Positions 42,746 through 51,482 of a DNA stretch of 64,000 nucleotides are shown here, in pieces. The position numbers and the translations under genes were made by a program. Every line of letters begins with the position of its first letter. The stretch's first letter is position 1. Location of the stretch: contig NZ_JADLRJ010000001.1 in assembly GCF_015477355.1 (NCBI RefSeq), positions 1,364,001 through 1,428,000 on the forward strand. The letters run 5' to 3'. The notes beneath the pieces were generated by a model, which saw only the letters and a list, made by a program, of their open reading frames with translations, was not told the DNA's origin and did not search any database. This DNA is from Nocardia blacklockiae. Lineage in GTDB: Bacteria > Actinomycetota > Actinomycetes > Mycobacteriales > Mycobacteriaceae.

Positions 42746-42754
42746 GCGCGCTGC

Positions 42755-44356
42755 CTATTCCGGCGCGGTCGCGCGGATCAGAGCCGTGTGCAAGCTCTTC
42801 GCCGCCGCGCACGCCCGGTTGCCGTTCAACACGACGTCGGCGAACGCCGCCCCCACTGCACGATCCACCTCGAAACGACCCACCGGATCAGCTGCCCCGG
42901 TCAACTCGGCGCGCCAGCGGCGATAACCCCCCACCAGGCCACCGAATGTGGTGTACCGGCCCGCCATCTCTCGCATGTACTCGGCGATCATGATGTGCTG
43001 GGCGGTGCGTCCGACCACGCCACCCCCGACGTCGTCCAGGGCCCGGCCCAACTCCCGCACAGTAGCCGACCGAATCGACGAATCATCCACTCCAGCATCA
43101 GATTCCGCCATTGCGGAGCTGGAGTCGGGCTCACAGGCGGCGTGGCGGTTCAGTGTGATCGACCGCACGGTTGCCGACTCGCGTGGCTCGCTGCGCCACC
43201 GCACATCGCCGGCCTCGTCGGCCACGGCGACGACGTCGAGTTCGATCATCGGATACTCGGTCAGCACCCGGTCGACGGACGCGGCGAACTCGCGTACCGG
43301 CGTCTCCTGCAGATCTGGGAGGTCGAACCCGAGGACGACGACATCGTGCTGGTCACGCAATGTCCGGGCCAGCCAGGCGAATACCGGGGACGCGGCACGC
43401 TTGTCCCCCGGTCCTTCTGCGTCCGGTCGCTGATTCCGCCGCTTTGGGTTCCCTATCGGGGAACGTGGCGGGGTGCCGGACCGAGGACCCGAGGGACTCG
43501 TCCCCGGAGTCTCGGGCCGGCTGCTTCCCTGGGCCTGGGGCCGAGACCACGGTGTTCCTCCCTTTCCCATGGCGACAGGACCTGACGGCCGCATCGGCTC
43601 CTGGGCGGGCCGGGTGGGCTTCGTCGTCCCTGGGGAGCGGGGTACTTCCCGCCTGGCCGCGGTCGGCGATGTCACCCGTGGGGGCTCGGTCCGGCCGCGT
43701 GGGTCCGCTGCTGGCTGTTGACTACCTGGTCGATCTGGCGTCTCGGACGTCGGGGGTGTGACATCTTTGGGTGCGGAGGAGCCCGCCGGTGCACCGGACG
43801 CACGGTCCGCGGAGGGGGCACGATCCGGCACCGGGTGATCGCCCTTCGGAACGCTGGACGCGCGTTCACTAGTGCCCGCGTGTTTCGAATCCGGATTCCC
43901 GTTCTGGAGCCCGCCCACGGCACCGGGGCTCCGCGTCGGCGTCGACACCACCTGTTCTGTGCGTGCGGGCGCGGCGACCGGAGTCGGCTGTACATCCTTC
44001 CCGGAGGACCGGTCCGGGGAAAACGATTCGCTGCCCGCCGCGCCGATCTGGTTGCCGCCGGCGAGGTCCTGAGCCTCGAAGTCCTGCGCGGCGGCGTCGA
44101 CCTGCCGTGCCGTCCCATGCAGGCTCTCTTCCATGGCGTGCAAGTCTTCGAGCAGCCGGTCCGCTTGCGGCGTGAAATCCTTGGCGAACGCGATGCCCAG
44201 GTCGTCGTCGCCCCAGCACCCGTACACCGACGCCAGGGAATCCCGCAGCCCGGCATAGGTCCGGCCCACTCGGTCGCCGAGTTCGGCAAGCCGGGCACCG
44301 TCGCGCCGCAGGGTGTCCGTATCGATTCTCAGTTCGTCGCTCACACCGCCCCCCAT
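42755..44356 (-). CDS. WXG100-like protein with inactivated zincin domain
   Basis: A 533-residue protein. The N-terminal ~110 residues are a WXG100-type helical hairpin (VYGCWGDDDLGIAFAKDFTP, with the W-G turn), so it is a likely ESX substrate or partner. Residues ~110-310 are Pro/Ser/Thr-rich and contain TPWSR at 268, a motif also found four times in the giant protein. The C-terminal ~190 residues match an actinobacterial toxin zincin, but HExxH is replaced by R434-E-L-G-R438 (TVRELGRALDD) and the glutamate helix reads DRAVGAAFADVVLNG. It is therefore a pseudo-protease. The ATG at 44356 overlaps the preceding gene's stop (TGATG); a GTG at 44344 with a GGGGGG element is an alternative start. 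The giant gene starts 9 bases downstream, so one operon. It may be an escort, adaptor or immunity protein; unproven. Confidence 0.85.
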   Translation of the reverse strand: MGGGVSDELRIDTDTLRRDGARLAELGDRVGRTYAGLRDSLASVYGCWGDDDLGIAFAKDFTPQADRLLEDLHAMEESLHGTARQVDAAAQDFEAQDLAGGNQIGAAGSESFSPDRSSGKDVQPTPVAAPARTEQVVSTPTRSPGAVGGLQNGNPDSKHAGTSERASSVPKGDHPVPDRAPSADRASGAPAGSSAPKDVTPPTSETPDRPGSQQPAADPRGRTEPPRVTSPTAARREVPRSPGTTKPTRPAQEPMRPSGPVAMGKGGTPWSRPQAQGSSRPETPGTSPSGPRSGTPPRSPIGNPKRRNQRPDAEGPGDKRAASPVFAWLARTLRDQHDVVVLGFDLPDLQETPVREFAASVDRVLTEYPMIELDVVAVADEAGDVRWRSEPRESATVRSITLNRHAACEPDSSSAMAESDAGVDDSSIRSATVRELGRALDDVGGGVVGRTAQHIMIAEYMREMAGRYTTFGGLVGGYRRWRAELTGAADPVGRFEVDRAVGAAFADVVLNGNRACAAAKSLHTALIRATAPE

Positions 44357-45742
44357 CAGGCCCGGCCGTCTCGGCGCAATCGATACCGCCGCGCGGCCCT
44401 GCTCACCAACACCGACCGCGGCACCGACGACGTCGAACGCTCCACCACACCGTCGTCGGCGACATAGAAAACTGCACGATTCAAGGCGAGATCGTTCTCG
44501 TCGGGCAGCAGGGGCATTAACGACCCAGCCCGCGTCGACGCGATCGGCCCGCAATGTGGACAACCGGTACCCGATGGTGTCGTAGCCCCGCCGGTGAATG
44601 TGCTCGCGAACAACGGCGAGAGCATCCGCCTCGGGTATCGCATCCGCGACCAGGCCCGCAATCGTGAATTGGAAAAGGGCTCCGTCGATGTCGGCCTGCT
44701 CACCGTCACCGAATACCGCCGCGATCGTCGCCCGTGTCACCGACCGTGACTGCGCGGCGAACACCATCGCTTCGGCGGCCCTCGGTTCGCCTCCCAGGCC
44801 TGACTTCAGCTTGCCGATGACGTCCACAACGGCGTCGACCGTCCACACTCTCGGCACGGCCCGCGCGTAGTCCGGCGGCGCGGCCTCACCCCGATACCAC
44901 CGCCCCTCGTTCCACCAGTAACAGAACGACAGCAAACCGGTGGCCGCACGCGGATTCAATATGGGATCGGCCACCCAACTCGGCGCGCCCGCAAACAGTT
45001 TCGGCGCCGCGGCACCGGCGTTGTAGAAAGCATCCAGAACCGCAGCGCCCCAGACACCCCCCGACAACACTGCGCGGTCGCCGGGAAGCAAGGTCAGCGT
45101 CGAACCGCTGCGCTCAGCGCTCTCGAACACACCCATCGACGCGCCCACCCGCGGGCCACGCAGCGATCCGGCTGCCACGAACGCGGCCGCGAGCACCGCC
45201 CACCGGGCCCACAGCACGCCGAGATCCGGCAACTCGTCATGGCGTGCCGGCACGGCCCGCACACCGGCGGCCCGGTCCGCCCGTACTTCCTCCGCCGCCT
45301 GCCTGGGCGGCCTCGATGGCAGATCCGCCCGCCCGATATAGGCCGCCAACCACACCGGCAACCGATCGCGCGGATAGACCTCCAGATCGGCGCGATACGC
45401 GTCCGGCGCAAACAATTGCTCACCTGGAAACGGTTCCGTGCCGTAGTCCGGGACGATTTCGATCCCATCCACGTCGACGTCCATTCGCACCAGCAACCGC
45501 CACCAGGGGCCATCGCTGGTCTGAGCCGACCCGCTCCGATGCTGGCGCACCGCATCCAACACAGTGTCGGAGACCCTGCACCGCACCTTTCGCGTGCCGA
45601 CGTCAGCCAGTAATAGCACCGACTCGCAGACGATGGTCATCGCGAACGACGCTTCCAGTCGTCGCCATCCGACGGGCGCGAACTCTGGCAGCCCACGCGC
45701 GATTCCGCGGTCAACCACTCCATCGTCGCGTTCATCGTGCAT
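44356..45742 (-). pseudogene. Frameshifted conserved ESX-locus protein (possible immunity/chaperone)
   Basis: A protein of ~461 residues if one base is removed. It starts MHDERDDG, continues through PVGWRRLEASFAM, WWRLLVRMDVDVDG, PAYRADLEVYPRDRL-like segments and GLLSFCYWWNEGRWYRGE, and ends FYVADDGVVERSTSSVP. Such proteins sit beside giant WXG100-type toxins in Nocardia; their role is not established, and immunity or chaperone function is inference. The first part reads in one frame to VDAGWVVN, while the conserved end (LLPDENDLALNRAVFYVADD) continues one base further on. The break lies at about 44500-44525 beside a GGGG run (44511-44514). It may be a sequencing or assembly error or a real loss. 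The start could also be the ATG at 45757. Confidence 0.65.
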
Positions 45743-46466
45743 ACCATCGGCGTCCATTGCATCGGCCGAGCTCGATCCTCGCTGAGGTTGCCGTTGGCGC
45801 TTGCTCGAATCCGGCCGCACAATCAGACCGTGAGATCGAGATGACTGTCAGTCGGAAGCAGGCAGGGCGGATTGAGCCATGTCGGCCTCCCATCTGATTA
45901 CCCTCCACGGTCACGTGTCACATGCGTACCACCGGTGCACGGAAGTATCCGAGACGAGCCCGGCGAGGTCACGGGCTCGATACTGCGGTCGAAGGTAATC
46001 CGAGGCAGATGACCTGGTCCATACGCAGTGATCGACGTAGATCGGTATACATAGGCCATTCTTGTCCCAAGGTCTACTCACCTATCACCTACCGATGACG
46101 GCACACGCATTCTGCGCAACCATTTCGGAGCCCATCGGTGGATCCTCGGAGCAAACGCTGGACTCCAGGAAGTAACCAGCAGTTACTCGGCGCGCCCCTC
46201 CTTCGCGACGGCGGTACCGCCGTTACCTGTACGATCCGAGAGGCGCCCGGATAGGGCAGCGGCAAGGTCGTCGCACAATCCGACGATCCGGATACCGGAA
46301 TCCGCAGATCACATCCCGGAGGTACGCCCGGACTGCCATCCAGCAGCCGTGGGCCGGAACAATCCAGAACGAATCAGGCATGGCGGTACGAGGATGCCAT
46401 TGCCGGGTCACAGGAATTCAAGAGAGTCAGGAGAGGTAAATTTCGGCGCGACACATCGACAAACAC
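45743..46466. promoter_or_regulatory. Divergent intergenic region upstream of giant locus and LuxR-type regulator
   Basis: About 720 bases without a credible gene, less GC-rich than its flanks. It must carry the promoters for the minus-strand giant operon and the plus-strand regulator. A strong AGGAGAGG ribosome-binding sequence at 46429-46436 lies 30 bases before the regulator's GTG. I see no clear operator repeat. Confidence 0.5.
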
Positions 46467-48980
46467 GTGACGGAACTTCCGGAGGACGATTTTGTCGGAC
46501 GAGAGTCCGAGGTGGAAAGAATTGTCACCCTGTTACGACGAAAAACCCGCCTGCTCACATTGGTCGGCCCAGGCGGTATCGGCAAAACCCGTTTGGCGGC
46601 GAAAGCCTGTGAGCAGCTGCGGAGGATCCAAGATACCCCCATATATTGGTCCCACCTCGCAGGTCTTCCTGCGGGCTGCGATGATGCAGCGGTCGAGGAG
46701 GAGATTTTCCGGTCGGTCGTGGCGACCGACGACTTCGAGCGTCCGATGTGGGAAGCTCTGGTAACAACTCTGACGGAAACCGATCGCCGCGGACGCATCG
46801 TCACGACCCTGCTCGTCCTCGACAATTGCGAACACGTGTTGTCTCATGTCGGCCGGATCATCGGCCGATTGCTCGACGAAGTGCCCGGCCTTTGCATCAT
46901 GACGACGAGCCGGGAAGTTATCGGCTGGGTCGATGAGTACCGGTTCGCTGTTCTGCCGTTGTCGCCTGACCAAGCGTTGACCTTGTTCCGGTATCGAGCC
47001 GAGCTGACCGGACACCCGATCACCGGCCGAGAACAATTGGCGCAGGCGGCCTCGGTATGCCGCAGGCTGGACGATTATCCGTTGTTCATTCGCCTCGCAG
47101 CCGGTCTGCTCGTGCAGCAGTCGTTGCCTATGATCGTGCATCAACTCAGTGACGATCCTGAGGACGACCATCGTCTGACCTGGCTCCTCGCGCCCTCTTT
47201 CGGCAGTGACGATCGACACCGCACGATCGACGACGTGGTCAGCTGGTCCTACGAACTGTGCGGGGACAAGGAGAAGCTGCTGTTCGAGCGAATGTCGGTA
47301 TTCGCCAGTGGTTACGGCCGGGCACAGGAGCCGGTGCCACGACTGGCACTGGATGCCGGCGCGGACCTCGACGCCATTCGGGCCGTCTGCGCCGATCCCG
47401 ATCGCGCCGGTCGGCCCGAAACGAACCAAAAGACAACCTGTATCACGGCCGACGAGATAGAACCGGCCCTCTCGCGCTTGGCCGACCAGTCGCTGGTGTC
47501 GAGGCATTTCGGTGCGACGGCAGTGTATTACTCGCTGTCGGAGACTTACCGCGTCTACGCACTAACGAAATTGCGAGCCCGGTCAGTCGGCGGCACGAAT
47601 GAGTACTCGATCTCTACAGAGCGCCACCGGCAGTACTACCGCGACAAGGTCTCGGACGCGGCGAAAACCTACTTCGGACCGGCGGAACGAGACCTGTTGG
47701 ATTGGGCAGCGGCATCGTGGGACAACGTCATCATCGCGATCGAGCGCAGCCTCGCACCCGGCGGCAACGCCGTACACGCACTCGAAATCTGTATAGATTT
47801 GCTCACACTACGGCTGCCGTTCTTCGAAGGACCTTTTCGCGACATGCGCTCGTTGACCGAACGAGCGCTCGACGCGACGGCGAGGGAATCAGGAGTGCTC
47901 GCCGAACTGCGCGTCACGGCGATGGCCATGCTCGTGTGGGTCATGCTGTGCCAGGGCGCAACCGGCGATGCCGAGCAGCTCTTGGACAGATGCGTCAGGG
48001 CCTGTACTTCGATACTCCCTGCAGACTGGCGGCTGGCGTCGACGACCGACCTCGCCCTGCCAGCCGTCGTCGACTTCGCCTGGGGGCTCGAACTGCTGTT
48101 CGCACGCAAAAACCAGGCTTCGATCGACGTCCTCGACCGGGCCCGCGAGAAGTATGACCGCGATGGAAACCTCTCGGGAGCGATGCGGAGTCAGCAGTTC
48201 GCGGCATTGTCCGCTGCTCTACTCGGGCCACCGAAGCAGGCCCGGGAACTCGCCAGCCAGTATCTGGAGCGGACGAAGGCGGTAGAGAGCTCGTGGAGCC
48301 AGCTCTGGGCCGAGCTGATCTGGTCGGTAGCCCTGACCCGGCTGGGTGAGATCGACGAAGCGCTGGCTGTGCAGCGATCCGTGCTGGCGACCGTGCTTCC
48401 CACCGGCGAACATTGGGAGGCGTCGTGGGCAATCCAGTTTCGCGCCTGGTCGCTGGCGCGTCAGATCACCATCGACAGCATGAAGCACCGCGCGGCGAGC
48501 CGGCACCGCGCCGACCTGGCCACCAAGATCGCGCTCCTGGTAGGTGGCAGTCGAACGCTACGTGCCAGGCTCGGCGTCGACATCGCACACCTCCGGCCGT
48601 TCGCCGACATCGCCGCAGAGACAGTTCGGACAGCCCGCGACGTACTCGGCGCGCAGGCCTTCGACCGCATCGAAGCCCAAGGCGCGGCACTGCGGCCCGA
48701 ATCCCAGGAGATCTATCGATTGGCCCTGGGCACATTAGCTGTCAGAGACATAAAACTACCGAATAGTGGGCCGGGTGACGAGTCTGCCGGATGGGACGAT
48801 CTCACCGCGGCGGAAAAAGAAGTTGCGAAGATGGCAGCAGCAGGACTGACCAATTCCGCTATCGCCGCCCACCGAGGCACATCGAGACGGACCGTCGACA
48901 CTCAGGTAGCAGCGATCCTACAGAAACTGCAGATCAAGACCCGGGCGCAAATCACCCGATTCGTGCCCGGCGACACTTGA
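46467..48980 (+). CDS. NB-ARC/AAA ATPase with C-terminal LuxR HTH (transcriptional regulator)
   Basis: An 837-residue signal-transducing ATPase regulator. The N-terminus has FVGRESEVERIV and Walker A GPGGIGKT (residues ~34-41), then Walker B TLLVLDNCEH (~115-124) and the sensor TTSREV. The middle is a helical repeat region. The C-terminus carries a GerE/LuxR HTH (LTAAEKEVAKMAAAGLTNSA, IAAHRGTSRRTVDTQVAAIL). It is transcribed away from the giant operon and is a good candidate to control it. Start: the GTG at 46467 is the first standard start, but the strong AGGAGAGG lies 30 bases upstream. An ATT at 46440, directly after an in-frame TAA, has ideal spacing (about 6 bases from GGAG), so a rare ATT start adding nine residues is possible. 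Confidence 0.88.
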   Translation: MTELPEDDFVGRESEVERIVTLLRRKTRLLTLVGPGGIGKTRLAAKACEQLRRIQDTPIYWSHLAGLPAGCDDAAVEEEIFRSVVATDDFERPMWEALVTTLTETDRRGRIVTTLLVLDNCEHVLSHVGRIIGRLLDEVPGLCIMTTSREVIGWVDEYRFAVLPLSPDQALTLFRYRAELTGHPITGREQLAQAASVCRRLDDYPLFIRLAAGLLVQQSLPMIVHQLSDDPEDDHRLTWLLAPSFGSDDRHRTIDDVVSWSYELCGDKEKLLFERMSVFASGYGRAQEPVPRLALDAGADLDAIRAVCADPDRAGRPETNQKTTCITADEIEPALSRLADQSLVSRHFGATAVYYSLSETYRVYALTKLRARSVGGTNEYSISTERHRQYYRDKVSDAAKTYFGPAERDLLDWAAASWDNVIIAIERSLAPGGNAVHALEICIDLLTLRLPFFEGPFRDMRSLTERALDATARESGVLAELRVTAMAMLVWVMLCQGATGDAEQLLDRCVRACTSILPADWRLASTTDLALPAVVDFAWGLELLFARKNQASIDVLDRAREKYDRDGNLSGAMRSQQFAALSAALLGPPKQARELASQYLERTKAVESSWSQLWAELIWSVALTRLGEIDEALAVQRSVLATVLPTGEHWEASWAIQFRAWSLARQITIDSMKHRAASRHRADLATKIALLVGGSRTLRARLGVDIAHLRPFADIAAETVRTARDVLGAQAFDRIEAQGAALRPESQEIYRLALGTLAVRDIKLPNSGPGDESAGWDDLTAAEKEVAKMAAAGLTNSAIAAHRGTSRRTVDTQVAAILQKLQIKTRAQITRFVPGDT

Positions 48981-49058
48981 ATCAAGCCTTCCAACCCGGC
49001 AGGAAGGCCCATTCTCCTCACTGTGCCCAGCTTTCCGGAAAATCTTTCGGACTCGACA

Positions 49059-49089
49059 GCGGCCGCTCCGATGCACCTCGAGCGGCCGC
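49059..49089. terminator. Perfect 10-bp hairpin between convergent genes
   Basis: GCGGCCGCTC at 49059-49068 and its exact reverse complement at 49080-49089 with an 11-base loop. It lies between the 3' ends of the LuxR-type regulator and the convergent CBU_0592-like gene, and is a likely bidirectional terminator without a T-tract. Confidence 0.6.
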
Positions 49090-49231
49090 GCAGTAGGGAG
49101 TACGCGGCGACGTCACGAAGTGAGCGACGAGTCGACAAACTTGTGCGGAAGGCTCACCCCTCACACGTTGTCGATGACCGCGCCCGCGCCGAACCGACAT
49201 CGGCTCATGGAGCCCGCCGGTTCTGCGACAC

Positions 49232-50401
49232 TCACCTATCACCCGCTGCTGCAGCTACCGATCGCGTCGAATCGCTTCTCGACGTAGCGCCGTCGGATGA
49301 ACACTCGCTGCGGAGCAGTTCGGTGTACAGCGACACGATCCGCCGAGTCTCGTCGTCATGCTTGTGGTCGGGCAGCAGGGTCAGGCGATCGAGCAAGTTA
49401 CCGGCGCACAAATACATTTGGTCCAGCGGATCGAGGTAGCGCCCGTCGGACCACCGAGCATGAGCGAGCGCGCATCGGCGGAGTAGGACGATGTCGGGCG
49501 AGGGCCGATCATGACGGGGCGATCGCCCTGGTGGAATGTGGAGCCAATGCATCTCGGCCAGCAACAAGCCGGGGAGTAGAACGCGCAGCATGATCTCGTC
49601 ACTGCGTACCGGCCGCCGACGCTCGTGTGCGGCTATCACAGCGAGCGACCTCGCGATGCCAGCCAACTCCTCGAACGTTGTACTCGTCATCCACGGCCGC
49701 AGTCCGAGACGCTGTGCGCGGATCTCGAGCTGAGCGGCGCCGGGTAGGCTCACACCGCCCAGCAGCCGCCGCCACCGAGATGTATCGACGACAGTGGCGA
49801 TATCACCGAGGATCGACCACCACAGCCGGAAGTTGAGTTCTACATGGTTCGGCGGCGTCACCGCTTGATGGCTTCGCGGCAATCCCATGGCCGCGGTACG
49901 GTCGACCAGCTCCGGCGTGGTGAGTAGGTCGAGGTCGGGCCGCACACCATGGTCACGTAGAAATGCCAGCATCCACCACATCACGTGCGGCTGTAGCCAT
50001 TGGCGGCCTTGCGAACCCGCGTAAGTATCGCGGAAAAAGTGGATCAGTCGATCGGGGCGGTTAAGTTCATCCCCTCGCACAGGACGCGGCAGCTTGCCGA
50101 GCCGGCCTCGTGCTGTGCGAACCTGTCGCAGCAGGTCCGCAGTGCTGTTCCTGCGCACGCATTCTGTCCGCGATACCCACCGGGATCTGCACAGCGAGGC
50201 CCCGGAGACAACCGCCCAGGTGCCTTCCAACAGCAAAAATCCCCAGTCATGGCCGAGGTACGCCAGCGCAGCCAGCATCGCGGAGCCCACCAGGTTCGCG
50301 ACCAGATACGCAGTCGAGCCGTCATCGGTCAGTCCATGTTGCAAGGAGATGAAACCGGCCAACAACAGCAGTGCCCCGGCTATCTGAAGTACGTCATTCA
50401 T
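49232..50401 (-). CDS. CBU_0592-like membrane domain fused to unknown soluble domain
   Basis: A 389-residue protein. The first ~75 residues carry three membrane segments typical of the CBU_0592 family (VLQIAGALLLLAGFISLQHG, YLVANLVGSAMLAALAYLGH, WGFLLLEGTWAVVSGASL). In this family the domain is usually the whole small protein. Here it is followed by ~310 soluble residues (LIHFFRDTYAGSQGRQWLQP, LPGLLLAEMHWLHIPPGRSP, YLDPLDQMYLCAGNLLDRLT) that I do not recognise. I chose the ATG at 50401; in-frame GTG codons lie 9 bases upstream. The function is unknown; membrane anchoring of a cytoplasmic module is the likely arrangement. Confidence 0.7.
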   Translation of the reverse strand: MNDVLQIAGALLLLAGFISLQHGLTDDGSTAYLVANLVGSAMLAALAYLGHDWGFLLLEGTWAVVSGASLCRSRWVSRTECVRRNSTADLLRQVRTARGRLGKLPRPVRGDELNRPDRLIHFFRDTYAGSQGRQWLQPHVMWWMLAFLRDHGVRPDLDLLTTPELVDRTAAMGLPRSHQAVTPPNHVELNFRLWWSILGDIATVVDTSRWRRLLGGVSLPGAAQLEIRAQRLGLRPWMTSTTFEELAGIARSLAVIAAHERRRPVRSDEIMLRVLLPGLLLAEMHWLHIPPGRSPRHDRPSPDIVLLRRCALAHARWSDGRYLDPLDQMYLCAGNLLDRLTLLPDHKHDDETRRIVSLYTELLRSECSSDGATSRSDSTRSVAAAAGDR

Positions 50402-50678
50402 CGCTACCACCAGTGCGCCACGGCGGTGGCCGGCTCAGCCTGTGCCGCCGACGAACAAACCACGTCCATTCTGTCCTCACCTAGGATTCGATAAGCCGAA
50501 GCCTGCAGACCGAATTCGTATGCCTATGCACGTAGGCCGCAATTCTCCCTTGCACAATCGTATTCTCCACGAACATGGACGCATGATGCGAACACGCGAT
50601 CGGCGGAAACCGTCCCGTTCCGATCGCCGATCAGCGCGAGAGATAGCGACCGATATTTATCGCATGTTACATTCGCGG

Positions 50679-51482
50679 CTATCGGCCAGCGAGTTCGCCG
50701 ACAACTGGAGCGAACCTTTCAGCGAAATCAGCACCGAAAACAAAGTAGGAGAAGCCCATCTCCTCTCGGCGCCGCTGAATTTCGTCGATCGCCGCTGCCG
50801 GATCGTCCGGAAGAACGGCGACAGCGTCCGCGGCGCGCAGCGCGGCGGGATCGGTTTCGGGAGGTGCCATATGCGGTGCGACCGAGTCGCCGATCACCGG
50901 TACCGCGAGTGCGAGCTCGACGTCCCGGCGGGAACGAACGTCTTCGGCCATTTGCGTGACCTCGGCTCGGGACTGAGCACCGAGGGCGAAGGTGACCGTG
51001 TCCGCGATTTCGGCCGCCAATGCACGAGCCTTCGGTCCCTGAACGGCGATCGCGATGGGTGTGTGACGATCGGGGCCGTCGAAGCCACGCAGTTGCTCGA
51101 CGGCCTCACGCACCTGAGCCAATCGTTCCTTCGGCGGCAGCACGGGCATTCCCTTGTCGCGCAGCTCATCTTCGATCCCGGGCCTCCCGGTACCGATGCC
51201 CATCTCGAAACGGCCTCCGGTCATCAGCGATAGAGAATACGACTCCCATGCGGTCAGCCAGGGCGGACGCAGCGGCGAGGCGTACACCCAGGTGCCCACC
51301 CGCAGGTCGGTCGTGGCCGCGACGGTGGCCAATACCGCGGCGGGCGCCGGTTGTGTGAGCGGGAAGTCGGGCACGAGGAAGGTCGAGTAGCCGCTGTCGG
51401 CGATACGACGCACACGATCGCGCCACGTAGGCAGATCGGTCATAAGTGGTGCAACGACCCCGAATCGAAGCGGTCTCGTCAT
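50679..51482 (-). CDS. LLM-class F420/flavin-dependent oxidoreductase
   Basis: A 267-residue luciferase-like oxidoreductase of the F420-type LLM class common in actinobacteria. It shows LRFGVVAPLMTDLPTWRDRV, TDLRVGTWVYASPLRPPWLT, MTGGRFEMGIGTGRPGIEDE and AVQGPKARALAAEIADTVTF. The length is at the short end of the family. The ATG at 51482 has AGAGAGG at proper spacing; an ATG at 51491 sits too close to it. No operon partner is evident. The substrate is unknown. Confidence 0.88.
   Translation of the reverse strand: MTRPLRFGVVAPLMTDLPTWRDRVRRIADSGYSTFLVPDFPLTQPAPAAVLATVAATTDLRVGTWVYASPLRPPWLTAWESYSLSLMTGGRFEMGIGTGRPGIEDELRDKGMPVLPPKERLAQVREAVEQLRGFDGPDRHTPIAIAVQGPKARALAAEIADTVTFALGAQSRAEVTQMAEDVRSRRDVELALAVPVIGDSVAPHMAPPETDPAALRAADAVAVLPDDPAAAIDEIQRRREEMGFSYFVFGADFAERFAPVVGELAGR

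Noticed and set aside
39575-42520. Long plus-strand open frame of ~980 codons opposite the giant gene
   Set aside because: It mirrors the giant gene's GC3-rich codons. Its product is Arg/Ala/Gly/Pro low complexity without domains, so it is a shadow frame.
12305-42745. Interpretation of the giant gene as a polyketide or nonribosomal peptide synthase
   Set aside because: No ketosynthase, acyltransferase, condensation, adenylation or carrier-protein motifs are visible. The modules are toxin-type enzymes and HTHs.
42755-45820. Single 1,021-residue protein spanning the whole region
   Set aside because: The middle part after VDAGWVV is out-of-frame sequence (Arg/Cys-rich), while the conserved end lies in another frame and a TGATG start follows. 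Two genes with a frameshift in the first explain it better.
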